DNA of 64,000 nucleotides from Corynespora cassiicola (Eukaryota; Ascomycota; Dothideomycetes; Pleosporales; Corynesporascaceae): positions 2,418,001 to 2,482,000 of the forward strand of contig JAEUWY010000023.1 in the NCBI GenBank assembly GCA_022059125.1, written 5' to 3'. The notes under the pieces are model-generated. The model ran no database searches, had not been told where the DNA came from, and was given only the letters and a program-made list of their open reading frames with translations. Position 1 is the stretch's first letter. Every line of letters begins with the position of its first letter. Positions 21,726-34,500 of this stretch are shown here, piece after piece. The position numbers and the translations under genes were made by a program.

Positions 21726-22670
21726 ATGTCTCTAAACCCCAAATTCCACCACCCCAGCATCCTCATCGCCCACGGCTCATACCACACCCCAGCCACCCTC
21801 TCCCCCCTCCTCACCGCCCTCCAACTCAAAAACCTGCCAACCCACTGCCCCCAGCTCCCCACCGCCGATCCAATGCGCCTGATCCCGGCTGACTACCAGC
21901 ATCTCTCCCTGACCCAGTACCTTGCCGAGCGGGACTCTCCGCCTGAGGAGCCGTACCCCGCGCAGACCGCGGATGCCGCGGTGCTGGAGGCAGCACTCAG
22001 GGAGTTGGTGGAAGGAAAGGGGGAGGAAGTGCTCGTTGTGGCGCATTCGAGTGGGGGGTGGAGCGCGACGGAGGCGGTGGTCCCGGAGCTGCAGAGGGAT
22101 GTGAGGAGGAGGGGGGGGAAGGAAGGAGGGGTTGTTGGGGTGTTTTATATCAGTGCATTTTTGGTGGAGAGGGGGGAGAGTGTTTGGGGGTATTTCGGGG
22201 GGCTGCCCGAGGAGGAGAAGGGGGAGGCGGATTGGGTGGTTTTTCATGTAAGTCATTTGACCCCTGGTTGCCATGGTTGTGACGGTGGTGGTGGGAATGT
22301 CGGTACTGACAATTTTGGGGGGCAGAAATCGGGTCTTGCTACGGCGAACAGGGCGCCGGAATATTTCTTTCATGATATGCCGGCTGAGGAGGCGGAGAGG
22401 TTGGCGAAGGAGCTCACGGCGTGTCCGTTTCTGACGTCGCCGCTTACGAATGATCCATATCCTGTGCTACCAATGGCGTACCTGGTGTGTGAGCTGGATC
22501 GCATTTTACCGCCAACAATACAGAGGTCAATGATCAAGGAGACGGAGCAGAGAAGCGGGAGGAAGATTGAGTTTTTGACGTGTGCAGCGAGTCACGAAGT
22601 TCTGGTCAGTAAACCGGAACTGGTAGCGGATTTCGTTGCCGAGTTTGCAGAGAAGTGTTGTCGGGAGTAA
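21726..22670 (+). CDS. Alpha/beta hydrolase
   Basis: Serine hydrolase of the AB_hydrolase (EstC-like) fold; reaction and substrate unknown. Exons 21726-22247 and 22326-22670 with a 78-bp intron (GTAAGT donor, GGCAG acceptor) that has no stop and is a multiple of three, giving 288 residues spliced or 314 if retained. The order of motifs is ILIAHGSYHTP (oxyanion-hole HG), VVAHSSGG with nucleophile Ser108, ELDRILPP carrying the likely acid, and ASHEVLVSKP carrying the catalytic His. The lid region is acidic. Splicing is preferred because the joined FHKSGLATANRAPEYFFHDM reads as the normal family segment while the intron translation is Gly/Cys-rich filler. Confidence 0.85.
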   Translation: MSLNPKFHHPSILIAHGSYHTPATLSPLLTALQLKNLPTHCPQLPTADPMRLIPADYQHLSLTQYLAERDSPPEEPYPAQTADAAVLEAALRELVEGKGEEVLVVAHSSGGWSATEAVVPELQRDVRRRGGKEGGVVGVFYISAFLVERGESVWGYFGGLPEEEKGEADWVVFHVSHLTPGCHGCDGGGGNVGTDNFGGQKSGLATANRAPEYFFHDMPAEEAERLAKELTACPFLTSPLTNDPYPVLPMAYLVCELDRILPPTIQRSMIKETEQRSGRKIEFLTCAASHEVLVSKPELVADFVAEFAEKCCRE

Positions 22671-23964
22671 CAGATCGATATCAATCTTCGACATCTAGTC
22701 ACATGAAAGTCAGATGGAGGTTTTGGATCTAGATCTGCTGTGCCTCACGAGAAGAGGTCCAGCCGAATGGTATCCCGATAAGGCCAGTCGCATTTGCTTG
22801 AAGTTTCGACCGAGTCGATATCGGCCGCGTTTTTGTGCACCTATTTGTCGGACCAATTTCTTCGAGCGTGAAAGAGTCAGCAAGTTCATGACTCGAGCTT
22901 ACAGCCCTGTGACCAATATTCCGAACTAATAATCCGTTTTTGCCATCATGTAAGCCTTCCTCCCAATAACCTCGCGTCGCTGACTCCATACAGAGTCCTA
23001 TTCCTTCATTCGCCACAGTGCCAATAACGTGGACCGCCAGATTGATGCCCATAACAGGTTCGTTAAATAACACCAATGTTTCAGTCCTCAAATCCAATGT
23101 ACCCGGCACTTGGCTCCCTGAGTGTGAAAGCCTTCGGTCTATTTCTCGGAGGTTAAGCGTGCTATGATTACTATCGTTAGTGTTTGCTCTTTACCAGAAC
23201 AAAGAAGTGCTTCCCCGTTGTTCTTCAGCCCTGCGTGGGCCCCTCCGAAAACAAGCTCAGTGCCGACCCTCCGCGCGACCCTCCGTACGCCTATCTCCAT
23301 CTAATCCCTGCAGCACTTGCGCAACGCACAGCTTTCATGATTGGAACGGAGCATCCTATGACCAAACTGAGGGTGCAGAATCCTTGTCAGCTGCACTTTG
23401 AGGATGTTCCAATCCAATCAGAGCACCGTCTATGCGACCAACCCTTCCCAGATCCTCGGCCGATACCGTTTCTGTGGCTTCCACCAAACGCCCTGAACAG
23501 AATCGCCTAAGCATAAGCGTGCAATCGTGCCGTGCGGGATGACACTTGCCGTCTTCCGGGCCTAGATGTGAACAAGGGGGGTTAAGTCCTCCTTATACTA
23601 ATAAGTAGCCTGAGGGCGACGTGGTGCGGAGTCACATCACCCAAGGCCCTCTTGCCATCATTTGGCCTCTTCGTCCTCCAACCTCGAACAGTATACAAAC
23701 TTGCGCGTGCAGCATTATACAAAACCCCACATAGTGGGACCTCGGATTTGGATGCTGTGGAACGGCGTCGTGCAGCGGAACCGTGGCGAATCAGAAAGGA
23801 ACCGAGGTTTAGGTCTCGCGGAAGTTGCCGGCAGGCCCGCCGAAATTGTAAGAACTACCGGCGACACTAGTACTCTCTTTCAACGACAAATCCAAGCATT
23901 GCATGAAGCGTACTCGAAAAAAAGAAACTGACGATGGCGTGGTTGCATAGAATCATCGCCAATC
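22671..23964. other. Long intergenic region
   Basis: About 1.3 kb between the hydrolase and the MFS gene. A 126-codon minus-strand frame at 22729-23109 begins with a fairly hydrophobic, protein-like stretch, but no splice partners or family could be found. Otherwise only scattered short frames. It contains the MFS promoter. Confidence 0.45.
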
Positions 23965-25816
23965 ATGGCGTCGCCAAGTCTACGTTCCGACGTCGCAAAC
24001 GACTCACAAATCCTGAGCGACGAAAAATCCGAGCAAATATACGAAAAGGGCCAAGATACCGATCTAGAATCGAGAAACGAGTATCAAAACGCCCAGGGTG
24101 TTGATCTAGAGAAAGGCGCGCAGAACAACACAGGTTCCACACACAGCGACGAGCGTACATTAAGCGGCGAACACACGCACCCTCAGGAACAGCCTGATCC
24201 AAATGTTGTAGACTGGGATGGACCGGATGATCCAGAAAATCCTCAGAACTGGCCTGAAAGCAAGAAATGGGGAATGATTGGTGCGTTGGCTGCAGTGACA
24301 TTGGTAACGTACGTCCATCCTTTTTCAAGTTCGCGATGTTTTGGCATGACGCGAATTCGATCGGTCAAGCTACTTCAAGAACGCTTGGTTCCCTTCAAAA
24401 CCCATCATCATACCTTTGGATCAAACAATGTTACAAACTGGCTTGATCGAATCCTGGCTAACCTGAATGCAGACCCCTTGCGTCCTCCTTCTTCGCACCC
24501 GGCGTACCGCAGGTCATGGAAACCTTTGACGAAACATCAAACTTGATAGCATCGTTTGTTGTCTCCGTCTATATCCTCGGATTTGCTATTGGACCTTTGA
24601 TGATCGGTCCCATGAGCGAAATGTACGGGAGGATGCTCATCTACCATAGCTGCAACGCGCTGTTCGTTGTCCTGACAGTCGCCTGTGCGGTCAGCAACAG
24701 CATGGGCATGCTAATTGCATTTCGATTTCTAGCTGGATGCGCTGGTGCAGCTCCGTTGACAATCGGCGGAGGAACAATCGCTGGTGGGTACCCCGATGCT
24801 CAATTGCATACCATAAAACCACTGCTAACATTTCTGCAGATATCTTCCCGCGTGAAAGGCGTGCCGCCGCTACGGCGATCTGGTCCATGGGCCCGCTCAT
24901 GGGTCCCGTACTTGGGCCCGTATGCGGCGGGTTCCTCGTAGAAGCCAAAGGCTGGCGTTGGGTATTCTGGATCATCACCATCTTTGGCGGCTTCTTTGCC
25001 ATCCTTCTGTTATTCATCGGAAAAGAGAGTTACGCTCCCACTCTTCTCGAGCGCAAAGCCGCCAGGTTACGCAAAGAGACCGGAAACCCCAACCTGCGGT
25101 CCAAGATGGCTTCTGGTCTACCACCAAAAGAAATCTTCCTCAGAGCTATCGTCCGCCCGATGAAGATGCTCATGTTCCAGCCGATCGTGACCCTTATGAG
25201 TCTTTACGTCGCTCTCAACTACGGAGTTCTTTACCTACTATTCACCACGATGACGTTCGTGTTTGAAGATCAATACCACTTTTCCTCCGGCGCCGTCGGT
25301 CTAGCATACATCGGCATCGGCATCGGCATGTTCATGGGAATGATGCTAGTAGGAACCACATCAGACAGAGTCATCAAGAAGCACCAGGCCAAAGGAAACA
25401 CAAAACCAGAGCATCGTCTCCCTTTTATAATCACACTTCCGGGCGGCATCGCACTGCCCATCGGTATCTTCATCTATGGCTGGACGGCGTACTATAAGGT
25501 CCATTGGATCGCGCCCATTATCGGCACCTCGTTTGTTGGCCTGGGGAACCTGACTAGCATGATGACCATCCAGACCTATCTCATCGATGCCTATCACATC
25601 AACGCCGCATCAGCCCTCGCGGCGAACACGTTCCTCCGATCAGTATTTGGAGGCGTGCTTCCCTTGGCCGGACTGTCCATGTACGATTCGTTGGGTCTGG
25701 GGTGGGGAAACAGTCTGCTGGGATTCGTGTCCTTGGCGCTGATTCCGGTACCCATTCTGTTCAGGCTGTACGGCGAGAGGATACGCACCCATCCCAAGTT
25801 TCAAGTGGTGTTCTAG
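23965..25816 (+). CDS. MFS transporter, DHA1 (12-TM drug:H+ antiporter-like)
   Basis: Plasma-membrane proton-coupled exporter of the polyspecific DHA1 group, related to fungal fluconazole/polyamine exporters. Exons 23965-24308, 24473-24783, 24840-25816; introns 24309-24472 and 24784-24839, GT-AG; 543 residues. A hydrophilic cytosolic N-terminus of about 95 residues ends in [19 protein letters not shown], the classic DHA1 entry motif. Then come [21 protein letters not shown], the MFS loop [14 protein letters not shown], motif C-like [16 protein letters not shown] and [13 protein letters not shown]. The second half holds six more helices and ends [19 protein letters not shown]. Substrate unknown. 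The first intron (164 bp) is longer than most in the window. Context gives no cluster partner. Confidence 0.93.
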
Positions 25817-26634
25817 TTCGAAAAAAAAGAGCATGGCATGATTATCGCATGGGACACGGCGTTTTTTTTACATAAGAAAAGTTAGATGCTTCTTAGATCT
25901 ATGTAGCATCATCCGGACTAATAGACAATGCATAATGTTCTTGTCACGAATCTCATGTTCATATTCCAACATGGACAATTCCATGTATTTGAGTTGTGGG
26001 TTTCTAGGTGATTGGGTCCTATCACATACCCATGACCTCTCAGAACAGCCATGGGCTTGACAAACATGTCATGATGATAATCTATAGCTCGCACAGAAAT
26101 CGAGAACCCCAGATTTAATGCCTTCTTCTAGGCGAAGAACGCCGTATTGCTGATATCTTCTTGCCTAAAGCCGTCTAGCTCCTCATGCCATTACCGCCTA
26201 TGGCCTCCAGAACCTCACTTTCGTTCCCCTCGCCTTCAGCGGGGCAATCAAATAATTATGACCAATAACAAATTTCCTCGATTTGTCGGAAGAAGCTCGA
26301 CGGGGCAAACTCGTCCGTGTCCTTACTGCTGCTTAGTGAATCGATCGATTCGAGGCTCCGGGCTGTACAAGGTTACTTCAAGAAATAGGCACAGTTAGTA
26401 GTCAGCACACTTACCAGTCACGCGCGGGCCATCTTGGATGAAATCTGGATTTCACTCGACTGATTCTAAGATCATCGGTGATTGCTCGGAAGCTAGACCT
26501 TTGCCAATGTCCATGCTCATTAGCATACCCGCCAACTCCGCCTCCTTGTTAGAACCTCCACGGCTAGGGTATCACATAAGCGTATGTCCCGAAACCCATG
26601 AACATGGAAAACCGAAAAACGCCAGGATTGATCC
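25817..26634. other. Convergent intergenic region
   Basis: About 820 bp between the 3' ends of the MFS and THOC5-like genes. AT content is raised relative to the genes. No coding or RNA feature supported. Confidence 0.45.
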
Positions 26635-27413
26635 CTACTCGTGGTTGAGAACCTTCTTGATGGGCTCAGCAGCCTCGATGAAGCTCTCGACCATGCCATC
26701 CAACTTGGTCAAGTCATCCTTGCCCTTCTTGACCTCGGCGATGAGCTTCTGCTTTTGCTTGAGCTTCTCTTGGCGGCGCTCCTCAAGTTCGACGCGGACG
26801 GCGCGCTCGTGTTCGATGCGAGCGGTCATGAGCTCATGCTCGGAGGCGTTCTTATGCTCGGGGAATAGCTCGAGGAACTCTTCGACTGAGATGAGGGGGA
26901 GCTTGGTATACTTGTGGCTGTGGATTGCATTAGCACGTGTGCAAAGAGGAAGAAGCCAGGGCAGACTTACTCGTAGTTCTCAGCAGCTGCAATCTCGGAC
27001 CGTAGAGACTGTTCTTCGTACTTGAGGTTGTGGAGGTCGAGGATAAGTGCATCATTGACAGCCCTAGCCTCAGCGGTCTGAGCCTTTTCTTCGCGCGTCT
27101 TCAGGACACTCTTGCGGTAAAAGTTCTTGATGAGAGTAACTTGAGCACTGATTCGCTTTTCTTTCTTCGCAAGGTTCAACTTGAACTGTTTCTCCTGCTC
27201 AATCTCCTCGGGGGTGATGGGATTGGGATTACGCGGGTTGGACGACACGTAGTCAAGGACGTCGTTCATCAACTCCTTCATCTTTGCAATCTCAAGGAGA
27301 GCTCGCTTGTTGTGGGGGCTGTCCACCTTTTGTTGGAGGATGAAGTCGGCGAGCTCAGCAGGCGGGCCGGACTCTGCTGCCGGTGCAGCGCGCTCGGGGA
27401 TATCGACCTCCAT
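26635..27413 (-). CDS. THO complex subunit 5-like protein
   Basis: Component of the TREX/THO complex that couples transcription with mRNP packaging and export; nuclear. Minus-strand exons 26971-27413 and 26635-26917, intron 26918-26970 (GTAAGT donor); 241 residues, short compared with animal THOC5 but in line with fungal forms as I recall them. The protein is almost all helix and coiled coil. Identifying features are the internal ALILDLHNLKYEEQSLRSEIAAAENYDHKYTKLPLISVEEFLELFPEH block, matching the conserved THOC5 sequence in which a leucine-rich helix leads to an EEF motif, then a long basic/acidic coiled coil ending in AEPIKKVLNHE. The start MEVDIPERA is the first ATG. Divergent from the CSC1-like gene. 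Confidence 0.82.
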
Positions 27414-28113
27414 TTTGGTGGCTCTTGGACTTGCGCTTGAGGAGAATGGTGGGGCGTTGGTGTCGTTGCAAGTGGTGTCGCGTTAGAGCTCACTGGCAAG
27501 TAAAGTAAGAGAACGCCAAGTCTTTGGCGCGGCGCATATCCCGGCCCGAGAGCGACGACTACGTAGTGCACGTGACAGCGCGTACTGGTGCCATGCGCGC
27601 CCAGGAACACAAGGTTGGTGATACTTACTGTATGTGCAAGCAAACCTCAAACTAAACCATAATCTCGTATTGTGCATTTTAACCTTTTGATCACCTGGAG
27701 ATTCCAATACCCTCTGAGCATGTGCGAAGCTCCACTCTCCTACACGTCATCTGGGTTCCTACTTTATCCTCTCTTAACCAGGGAGCATCTTTGTTACGAT
27801 CTGTTGAAAGACATCACACTGTAATATTCTAACTACTTGAGACATGCATTCTTTTAGAAAGAAGATGTCTATGCTCTAAAAGAATTTTAGGATCGAGGGG
27901 CACAAGGCCATGCAACCATAATCGAGCATTCTCTCAAGTACCGCCGAGTCAATATACAGGTAGGTAGTTGGGACATTAAGTGCGGCTCGGAGCAAGGGCC
28001 AACAAACCTATTCGAAGGCGACTGCATTCCAAGTCGATACCTAGGTGCCTGGGTGGATACGATGGGCCAAGGCTCGCTTATTGTGCTTAGTCAGCAACCA
28101 GACGCGCGATGAC
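27414..28113. promoter_or_regulatory. Divergent promoter, THOC5-like / CSC1-like
   Basis: About 700 bp between outward-facing genes. A possible upstream leader or first exon of the channel gene lies in it, because the channel frame stays open back to about 28045. No specific element identified. Confidence 0.4.
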
Positions 28114-30855
28114 ATGTTCCCGCGCGACAACGCATCCTGCACAGGGGCAGCGTTGCACACGATAATTTGGCATTTTCTCCATGAAAACCACGGCTATATC
28201 TATCTTGAGATGAAGGACAAAGATGGCAAAAAATGCCCAACCGGTGGCGACGACATTTGGGGTGCGAATCGGCCTCGAGATATCCGGATTCAGATCTACC
28301 TCTCGTTCGCTATAGGGATATGGGCCTTCCTTACTTTTTGCGTACGGTCTCCCCCCTTTACAGACGATGGCGCATTGCTAAAACTGCCCTAGTTTCTTAG
28401 ACCACGTTGGAAAGGCTTATATGCCGCACGCAAGAAGCAGAACAACCGCGCCACCGCACTCCCTGAACTTCCGGACGGTTTTTTCGCATGGATCATACCG
28501 CTATGGAGGATCACGGAAGAGCAGGTGCTGGAGTCTGCTGGCCTAGATGCCTACGTTTACCTGGCATTCTTCAAAATGGCCATCAAGTTTCTGCTGGTGA
28601 CTTTGTTCTTCGCTCTGACAGTCATTAAGCCTGTTCATGATACCCACAAGGAGCCGGCAGATCCGAACCCGACCATCGACGATGAAAACAGCGAAAGGCT
28701 GGAGGTGCGATCATCGTGGACCGCCATGGGATACGATTACGAATACTCTACGGATTACTACTGGATGTACCTCGTTTTTGCCTACTTGTTCACAGTCCTC
28801 ATTCTGTATCTCATTGTTTCGGAAACACGAAAGATCATCGAAGTGCGGCAAAAGTACCTTGGAAGTCAGACCACCATCACAGATCGAACTATAAGGCTCT
28901 CTGGTATTCCTCCCGAGTTGAGATCTGAAGAGAAGATTAGAGAAATCATCGAGGACTTGGAAATCGGAAAGGTCGAAAGCGTTACGCTCTGCAGAAACTG
29001 GAAAGAGCTGGATGATCGTATTGCGGAGAGACAAGCGGTATTGAGAAAACTTGAAGAGGCATGGACGGTGTATTTGGGCAAGCGTCGGGTTGAACGCAGC
29101 ATGGAAACCTTGCCTGTGGTCCAGCCTCGCCCTCCTGGGCCAGAGGCAGGAATCGGCGACGAAGACGACAACGAAAGCAGTCATCTTTTGAATGATACGG
29201 ATAGAGATCCTGACTACGGGGTTCCGTATACCCGGCAGCGGCCCATGGCAAAAGTTTGGTACGGTCGGTTCAAACTGCGTTTCAGAAACGTAGACGCGAT
29301 CCACTACTACGAAGAGAAGCTCCGAAGGCTTGATGACGACATCAAAGTCTTGCGCAAGAAAGATTTTGAGCCTGCTCCGCTGGCATTCATATCCATGGAC
29401 AGCGTCGCAAGCGCGCAGATGGCTATCCAGGCTGTTTTGGACCCCTCCCCCCTCCAGCTTTTAGCAAACAGTAGTCCTGCGCCATCGGACGTTGTATGGT
29501 GCAACACATACCTACCACGTTCAAAGAGGATGCTGCGTGCGTGGACCATTACTGGCTTCATCGGGGTTCTTACCGTGTTTTGGACAGTGCTCCTCGTACC
29601 CATCGCCACGGCCTTGAACACATGCTCTATCCATGAAGTCTTTCCTGGACTAGCAGAGGCTTTAGATTCCCACGATGTCTTGATATCACTCGTCAATACT
29701 CAGTTACCGACACTTGCTGCCACTCTCCTCAACGTTGGTGTACCTTATATCTACGATTGGCTGTCCAATCAGCAGGGTATGATTTCACAAGGAGATGTAG
29801 AGCTGTCCGTGATCTCCAAGAATTTTTTCTTTACATTCTTTAACTTCTTCTTCATCTTCACAATCCTAGGAACAGCCGCAGGTCTGTTCGACATGCTTGA
29901 GCGTTTCCGGGACAGACTTTCGAGCGCATCCGGTATTGCCCTTGCACTTGCTAATTCCTGGCGGAAACTCTCTGGGTTCTACACCAATTTCATCATCCTG
30001 CAGGGCTTCGGCCTTTTCCCGCTACGTTTGATGGAATTTGGGGCTCTCGCCTTGTATCCAATCAATTTGATTGGGGCAAAGACCCCGCGAGGTATGCTCT
30101 TTCACTGTGCTCCGTTGCTCATTCTAACATGACATAGATTACGCCGAGCTGGTCCAACCTCCAGTATTCAGCTACGGATTCTTCTTGCCTCAGACCCTCC
30201 TCATCTTCATCATTTGTATGGTCTACAGCGTTCTGCGAGATTCATGGCAAATCCTACTCACTGGACTTGCCTATTTCATGATTGGCCATTTCGTTCACAA
30301 GTACCAATTGCTTTATGCTATGGAGCACCGCCAGCATTCGACGGGCAAAGGTTGGATGATGATGTGCGATAGAGTAATCGTGGGAGTGATTCTTTTCCAG
30401 CTCACACTTGCTGGACAGTTGGCCCTAGAGAAAGCTTTCAAGCGTGCGAGTGTCATCGCGCCGCTTGTGCTCGGCACTCTATGGTTCGCTTACAAATATG
30501 CGCGTACATACCGACCTCTCATGAGGTTTATTGCCTTGCGAAGTCTTCGTCTCGCCGAACATTCCGATCTAGGGCGTGGCATCCAAGAAGAAGCTCTTTC
30601 GCCAGAGCGTCCACGTCGGAGACAAGTCGGTAGGCAGACTTTGGATGAGGCTAGGGAGAGTGGCTTGAGATTCGAAAGCCCCAGTATAACTATGCCGTAA
30701 GTGATAGACTTACATTTCGTGACTTGGAAAGTTCTTGACTAACTCGACTACACAGTTTGGATGATATATGGATTATTGACAGGCGCGCGAGATCCGAGAA
30801 TGGTTCCGTTTCCCATATCGGCACCGGCAACGGCAACGGCGATCTCGGTGCCTAA
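28114..30855 (+). CDS. CSC1/OSCA-like calcium-permeable cation channel (RSN1/DUF221)
   Basis: Integral membrane channel of the TMEM63/OSCA/CSC1 family, gated by osmotic or mechanical stress, usually at the plasma membrane. Exons 28114-28341, 28393-30091, 30138-30696, 30756-30855; about 861 residues. The N-terminal RSN1 block starts with IQIYLSFAIGIWAFLTFC joined to FLRPRWKGLYAARKK, ALPELPDGFFAWIIPLWRITEEQVLESAGLDAYVYLAFFK. A cytosolic PHM7-type domain spans about residues 255-480 with YYEEKLRRLDDDI and PLAFISMDSVASAQMAIQ. The seven-helix pore region follows (WTITGFIGVLTVFWTVLLVPIA ... FFFTFFNFFFIFTILG ... GHFVHKYQLLYAMEH). The start is uncertain: I chose the only in-frame ATG before the first helix; a further 5' exon is possible. 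The last exon adds a Gly/Asn-rich tail. Confidence 0.9.
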
Positions 30856-31574
30856 GTGTTACGTTTGCATGAGCATGAGGTTTGATGAAGTTCGTGATAT
30901 CAATTTTAGTATTTTCTTTGGTTGTTGGGACCACATTTTCGAGGATGGCTGCCTTGAGGATGTTCCTTGGTTGTTGAGACACAGATAAATGCGTGCTGTG
31001 AGTCGAATGTTCTCCATTTTTTCATCTCTTCTTCACCTCTTTTTTTTCACCTTCGTCGTGTTACGCCTGCACGTATGATGTTGATGCTTTTTTTTTGTAA
31101 GCGCTTACCGACCGCGCTTTCTGAGTTGGGTACGCGGCCCCTTCTTCTTGTTTAGTCGTTATATACCCTCTCACGAAGTGTACACAATTTGTAATCCTCC
31201 TACTTCTCAATGTGCCCGGTCCATGCATGTCCCGCGACTCTGCGTGATCCACTCTTTTGTTACTACTAGTCAAGTATCCTTCATCTGTATCATTGTTTTT
31301 GTCGTTCTTTGGTCTTTCACATTCCTATGCTCGGGCCTCACCCGGGGGTGCTGAAATACCTATTAATCCTCCACGATCGCCATAGCATACAAGTGCACCT
31401 CCGGCCGGGGGTGCTGCAACGACGTCTTCCCAGATATATCTCTCTCGGGGAGTTGCCGGGACTCAATCTGCGCCAATCCTTCCTCTTTTCAACTCTGCGT
31501 TTCCTCCGGAAGCTTCTATTCTTGAATCGTCAGAGTCAGGCTCCGTATCCTTAAACCTACCAGCTACTCAAAGA
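30856..31574. other. Intergenic region with short direct repeat
   Basis: About 720 bp between tandem genes, pyrimidine-rich on the + strand (T runs near 31038-31048 and 31090-31096). A 12-bp direct repeat CCGGGGGTGCTG occurs at 31342-31353 and 31405-31416, 63 bp apart, in the promoter or leader of the F-box gene. Confidence 0.45.
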
Positions 31575-34500
31575 ATGTCGCATTCTACTGAATGCTCCTA
31601 CGTCCCCTCGGATGTACAGGATACGCACCAGTCAGGTGTGAATGGAGACCCTCATGGAATGAAGAGCGTTCAAACAACCGATCGTGCCACTTCACCGATA
31701 TCTTCAACTCGATCAGAAGTACTCAACCTCAAATCTCCTCACCCAAAGATCTCAAAGACGCAATATCGAGGGAGGAGTACTCGAGTAGCTTTTCACAGGG
31801 TCATCACGTCTATTTTCAATAACCCAGCCCCTCGCAATACATCCTACGTTGGACGCTCACCTTCTGCCTCCAACGATTCCAGCACACACTCAAGATTTGG
31901 TTCCTTTCACGACTCTCTGCCGAGCCTAGAGGTTGTGTCACCTGGGACATTCTTATTTAGTGGCCCAAGTCTGAAGTCGTTCTGCTCCGGGTCTTTCAGC
32001 AACCCTACGTCGCGCAAACCAAGCTTAGCGGAGACCGGTAGCGACCAGAATTCACTTCGCCGTGTACAATCCGACTTGATATCGATGGGGGATATTCTCC
32101 TAGACGACGAAATATTAGAGCCTCTTGTAGAGCCAGGCCTTACTCGTACCATGTCCGATGTTCTTTTGGGTATTGACACTCCTGTCGAGGAGGTAGATGT
32201 ACCCATGCTTGAAATGGCACATTACAAGGCCCCGTCTTCTCCAGAGCGCATCCCTGCAAATCCTCGGATCACGGAGCCAATTTGTTCAGAAACATTGGCG
32301 GGTTTGCTCTTACCATTCCTAGATTTTGCCTCCTGGAAAACGTTGAGGTTGGCATCTCGCTCATGGTACATTGCGTTAAATCGTTCGGCTCCGCCAAAGT
32401 TTCCACCAGCTTTTTGTGTGCCGGTAGAAATTCTCCAACAGATATTTCACAATCTGTCCCCACAAGACTTTAATGCTGCACGACACACTTGCCGAAACTG
32501 GATGCAAGCAAGCTTGAATAGATCCTTGTTGGTTATCATGTTGAATCGAGGAGGCTGGTTGAGCGGGATACACTCTGAATTGGAGAGCCCAAACCGCGCA
32601 AATGCCCAGAACCACCCACCCCTCCTTGGAAACGAATGGCATTTTAGCCGTCGGCTCTCACGCGAATGTGCACTCTCCTCACCATGGACAGGACATGGAT
32701 TGAAGGCTCAAGTTCCAAGCAATGCTTTCACTGAAACGTCCTCGGTGGACTTCAGTGATCTGTCGAATGGCTACCCTGGATCTTCCGATGGCCGGAATGG
32801 TAGCCTGATCTTCACAACAAGCATCTGTGGTGAATTTCTTCTCGTTGCGAGAGAGACTCTGATATTCGTATATGGTCTCCGCAACGGCAGTCTGCTGCCT
32901 CTATCCAGCGTCGTTTGCCCCAGGAGAGTGCTCGCAATGAGCATGGATGCGACTTCCGGGAGGAATGCAGTTGCTGCGCTTCTAGAAGGCCGAATGGGAT
33001 TGGTGTGCGAGCTCCGTTATGGTCGCAATCAAGATTCCGACAACCCCGTCGATATTCATGTTGAAAGCAAGGGGATATCTTGCCGAACAACCTCCAAGAC
33101 CTCTGTTGCCACTAACCGAGCAAACGAAATTGATACTGGTGGGAATACCGCGGATCGCACTGCAACAGCGCGACAAGACGCTCAAACTCGGAAACATCAA
33201 CATATTGCATTCGATTCAGTAGATGTGCATGCAAATCGCCAAGCCGTTTCCTTGCAAGGGACTGGCAATGATCAAACCCACCATGCCAATCTCATCAACC
33301 AAACGTGGAACCTCCACCTCCGAGGGCCCCCTAGCGACTGGAGTTCGCAAGTTGATGCAGCTGATGCCATGGCCTGCCCACGATACATTCCGACTGAGAA
33401 AGGAACCTCAACATTCTATCGCCATCTTTGTTCCGAGGATGACCCTCCTCGAAGTGTTTCAATATGTCCACAAAGGCGTTGTGTTGCGTTCGGTTGCTCG
33501 GCCGGTATAGAGTTGCATTGGATTGATGCGTTGACGGGCCAAAGCTTGACTCGGTGGTTCCCTCTCACTGCGCCATCAGATTACCTGTATTTCCTTCCTC
33601 CTCGACCGGGATTTGAATCGGCTAAAAAGCTGCGTCTCATCTCCAGTGCAGCACACCCCGATGATAGACCAGCGATATGTCGCAAGTTTTTTGTTGGACG
33701 GCCAGCAATGAGCGCCTTTTGGGGTAATCTCGGCTTTGAAAACTGTAGCCGCCCGCTAGGATCCTCGAGTTGTGATCACTATCATGCAGTGCCTCTCAGC
33801 GATGGGCACCATGTGCTATTTATGGATCCCCAATCAGACATGCTCTTCCTGGGATGTGACGCTCCTCTTGGTGGGCCTACAAAACTTTTACGCAAGATCA
33901 AGTTCATTCCTCCAAGGCAAGGTATGGTACCACGTCTGTACACCGCTGCTGCGGACCTTACTTGGGGTGCGCGCGTGGTTGTCGTTTTCGGAGACACTGT
34001 TGTGTTCTATAGTGTACCACCAGATATCTGCAATCTCTCCAGATTGGAGCAAAAGGCCGAAAGCTGGGACGTGTATTCAACGCCACCATTTTCGACCGAG
34101 GGCCGAGATGAGAACCATTGGTTGAACTGGTTGGTCGAGACTCGGCCCAGTGCAAATGCAGGCCACAATCCAATCTGGCCAATTACTATTCACGGAACAG
34201 AAATTGGCGTATTAAGAAGCATCTGCGGCCTGGCTATCCTAACCCAACCAGATGTCACTATTTGGGCGTTTTCTGTCAGCTCAAATTCGAAAGTGTGGCA
34301 GTTGCGTTCAACCGGTGGCCAAAATCAAGCTTGCCGATATGTCTGCCGGAGCGGCATCGTCCAGGAAGCTTACGCAGTCGACGGAGCCAGCGACGAGACG
34401 GGAACTGCCATCAAGGCAGCTGGAGGGCCCCTTATCAAGACTAAAAATGGCATCATGTTCAAACGTCTGCCACATGCTCTCAGCATAGAGAATGACGAAT

